Of a stretch of DNA of 64,000 bases, positions 63,402-64,000 are shown in pieces. Within the stretch, counting starts at the first letter, position 1; each line of letters opens with the position of its first letter. The DNA is from Peterkaempfera podocarpi (GTDB lineage Bacteria; Actinomycetota; Actinomycetes; Streptomycetales; Streptomycetaceae): assembly GCF_042466665.1 (NCBI RefSeq), contig NZ_CP162102.1:1798001-1862000 (forward strand), written 5' to 3'. The notes below the pieces were generated by a model. That model ran no database searches. It saw only the letters and a list, made by a program, of their open reading frames with translations, and was not told the DNA's origin. The translations under genes were made by a program, and so were the position numbers.

Positions 63402-64000
63402 CTACGGTCGGAGGTCTTCGGCGGGCACAGCATCCCGTACGTCGGCCAGGATCTGCGGCAGGGCGGCGAGCAGGGCGTCCACATCGTCGTCGGTCACCAC
63501 CAGCGGCGGGGCCAGCCGGACGGTGTCGGGGACGCACGCGTTGACCAGGAAGCCGGCCTGCTGGGCGGCCTGCTGGACCTGCGCGGCCAGCGGCCGCTCG
63601 AGGACGATGCCGAGCAGCAGCCCGGCCCCGCGGACCCGGGAGACCAGCGGGTCGCCGATGGCCTCGACGCCCTGCCGCAGCCTCTCCCCGAGCCGCTTGA
63701 CGTGGTCCAGCAGCCCCTCGGCGGCGATTGTGTCCAGGACCGCGAGGGCGGCGGCGCAGACCACCGGGTTGCCACCGAAGGTGGTGCCGTGCTGGCCCGG
63801 CGTCAACAGGTCGGCCGCCTCGCCGAAGGCGATGGTGGCGCCGATCGGCAGACCGCCGCCGAGCCCCTTGGCGAGGGTGATGACATCGGGCTCGATGCCC
63901 AGTGCCTGGTGGGCGAACCAGTGGCCGGTACGGCCGACGCCGGTCTGGACCTCGTCCAGCACCAGCAGGGTGCCGGTGGCGCGGGTGATCTCGCGGGCGG
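63402..64000 (-). CDS. argD: acetylornithine aminotransferase (5' part outside window)
   Basis: The visible C-terminal 198 residues are from a fold-type I, class III PLP aminotransferase: LVLDEVQTGVGRTGHWFA, the PLP lysine in TLAKGLGGGLPIGA, GTTFGGNPVVCAAA and RGAGLLLGIVLE. The frame is open at base 64000, so the start lies beyond. It transaminates N-acetylglutamate semialdehyde to N-acetylornithine. Position next to argR supports the assignment over other class III enzymes. Confidence 0.93.
   Translation of the reverse strand, partial: AREITRATGTLLVLDEVQTGVGRTGHWFAHQALGIEPDVITLAKGLGGGLPIGATIAFGEAADLLTPGQHGTTFGGNPVVCAAALAVLDTIAAEGLLDHVKRLGERLRQGVEAIGDPLVSRVRGAGLLLGIVLERPLAAQVQQAAQQAGFLVNACVPDTVRLAPPLVVTDDDVDALLAALPQILADVRDAVPAEDLRP

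Overview
The window is a gene-dense, very GC-rich actinobacterial chromosome segment with many GTG and some TTG starts. The sporulation gene ssgB, a mycobacterial-type pgsA/acyltransferase/PimA phospholipid operon, MetNIQ and a CGNR-type regulator point to Streptomycetaceae (Streptomyces, Kitasatospora or a close relative). From memory, the order rel-apt-secFD-yajC-ruvBAC-yebC-pdxTS-pimA-acyltransferase-pgsA-EF-G2-HIT-thrS-...-ssgB matches the conserved core of Streptomyces chromosomes, so most of the window is housekeeping DNA, not an accessory island. No prophage, transposase gene or CRISPR array was seen.

Layout. 1-1652 (+): an acyl-ACP N-acyltransferase and an O-acyltransferase, probably an ornithine-lipid pair; they overlap the 3' end of rel. 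1627-5317 (-): the stringent-response enzyme Rel, a small secreted protein and apt. 5633-9185 (-): secF (frameshifted here), secD and yajC. 9353-14338 (-): ruvBAC, yebC, pdxT and pdxS. 14471-19827 (-): a LemA-like protein, a GT39 mannosyltransferase, a 226-bp foldback repeat, then PimA, a PatA-like acyltransferase and PgsA overlapping end to start (phosphatidylinositol mannoside synthesis). 20163-30284: an EF-G paralogue, a DUF393 protein, a large membrane protein, a HIT protein, thrS, two poorly known proteins and a DnaQ-like exonuclease. 30337-37547: two tRNA-Val(CAC) genes, ssgB, a CGNR regulator, a DsbA-like protein, pabC/pabB, then tRNA-Gly, tRNA-Cys and three tRNA-Val(GAC) genes. 37652-44636: a zinc-ribbon protein, a phosphotransferase, a Ser/Thr kinase (frameshifted tail), an AhpD-like protein, a glutamate-cysteine ligase with no ordinary start codon, and a TrmH-family methyltransferase. 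44714-51775 (-): cobA, a very large BluB-CobT fusion and cobL (tetrapyrrole/B12). 53637-56727 (-): the metNIQ methionine importer, preceded by a probable leaderless cysteine-containing leader peptide. 58591-64000 (-): a sigma-like protein, a decayed glycerophosphodiester phosphodiesterase gene, then argH-argG-argR-argD (arginine synthesis with its repressor).

How the genes work together. The clearest functional groups are membrane lipid building (ornithine lipids; PI, acyl-PIM), protein export (SecDF-YajC), Holliday-junction processing (RuvABC), PLP synthesis (PdxST), folate precursor synthesis (PabBC), cobalamin lower-ligand synthesis and attachment (BluB-CobT with CobL and CobA), methionine uptake under possible cysteine-sensing control, and the arg cluster under ArgR.

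The most interesting points are the cysteine leader upstream of metNIQ, the CTAG-flanked foldback element abutting the pimA stop codon, the BluB-CobT fusion with about 730 low-complexity residues, the CTG-start candidate for the glutamate-cysteine ligase, and three single-base reading-frame breaks (secF, the kinase, the GDPD pseudogene) of which the first two may be sequencing errors. Most start coordinates were chosen from ribosome-binding sites and gene overlaps and differ from the longest open frames.
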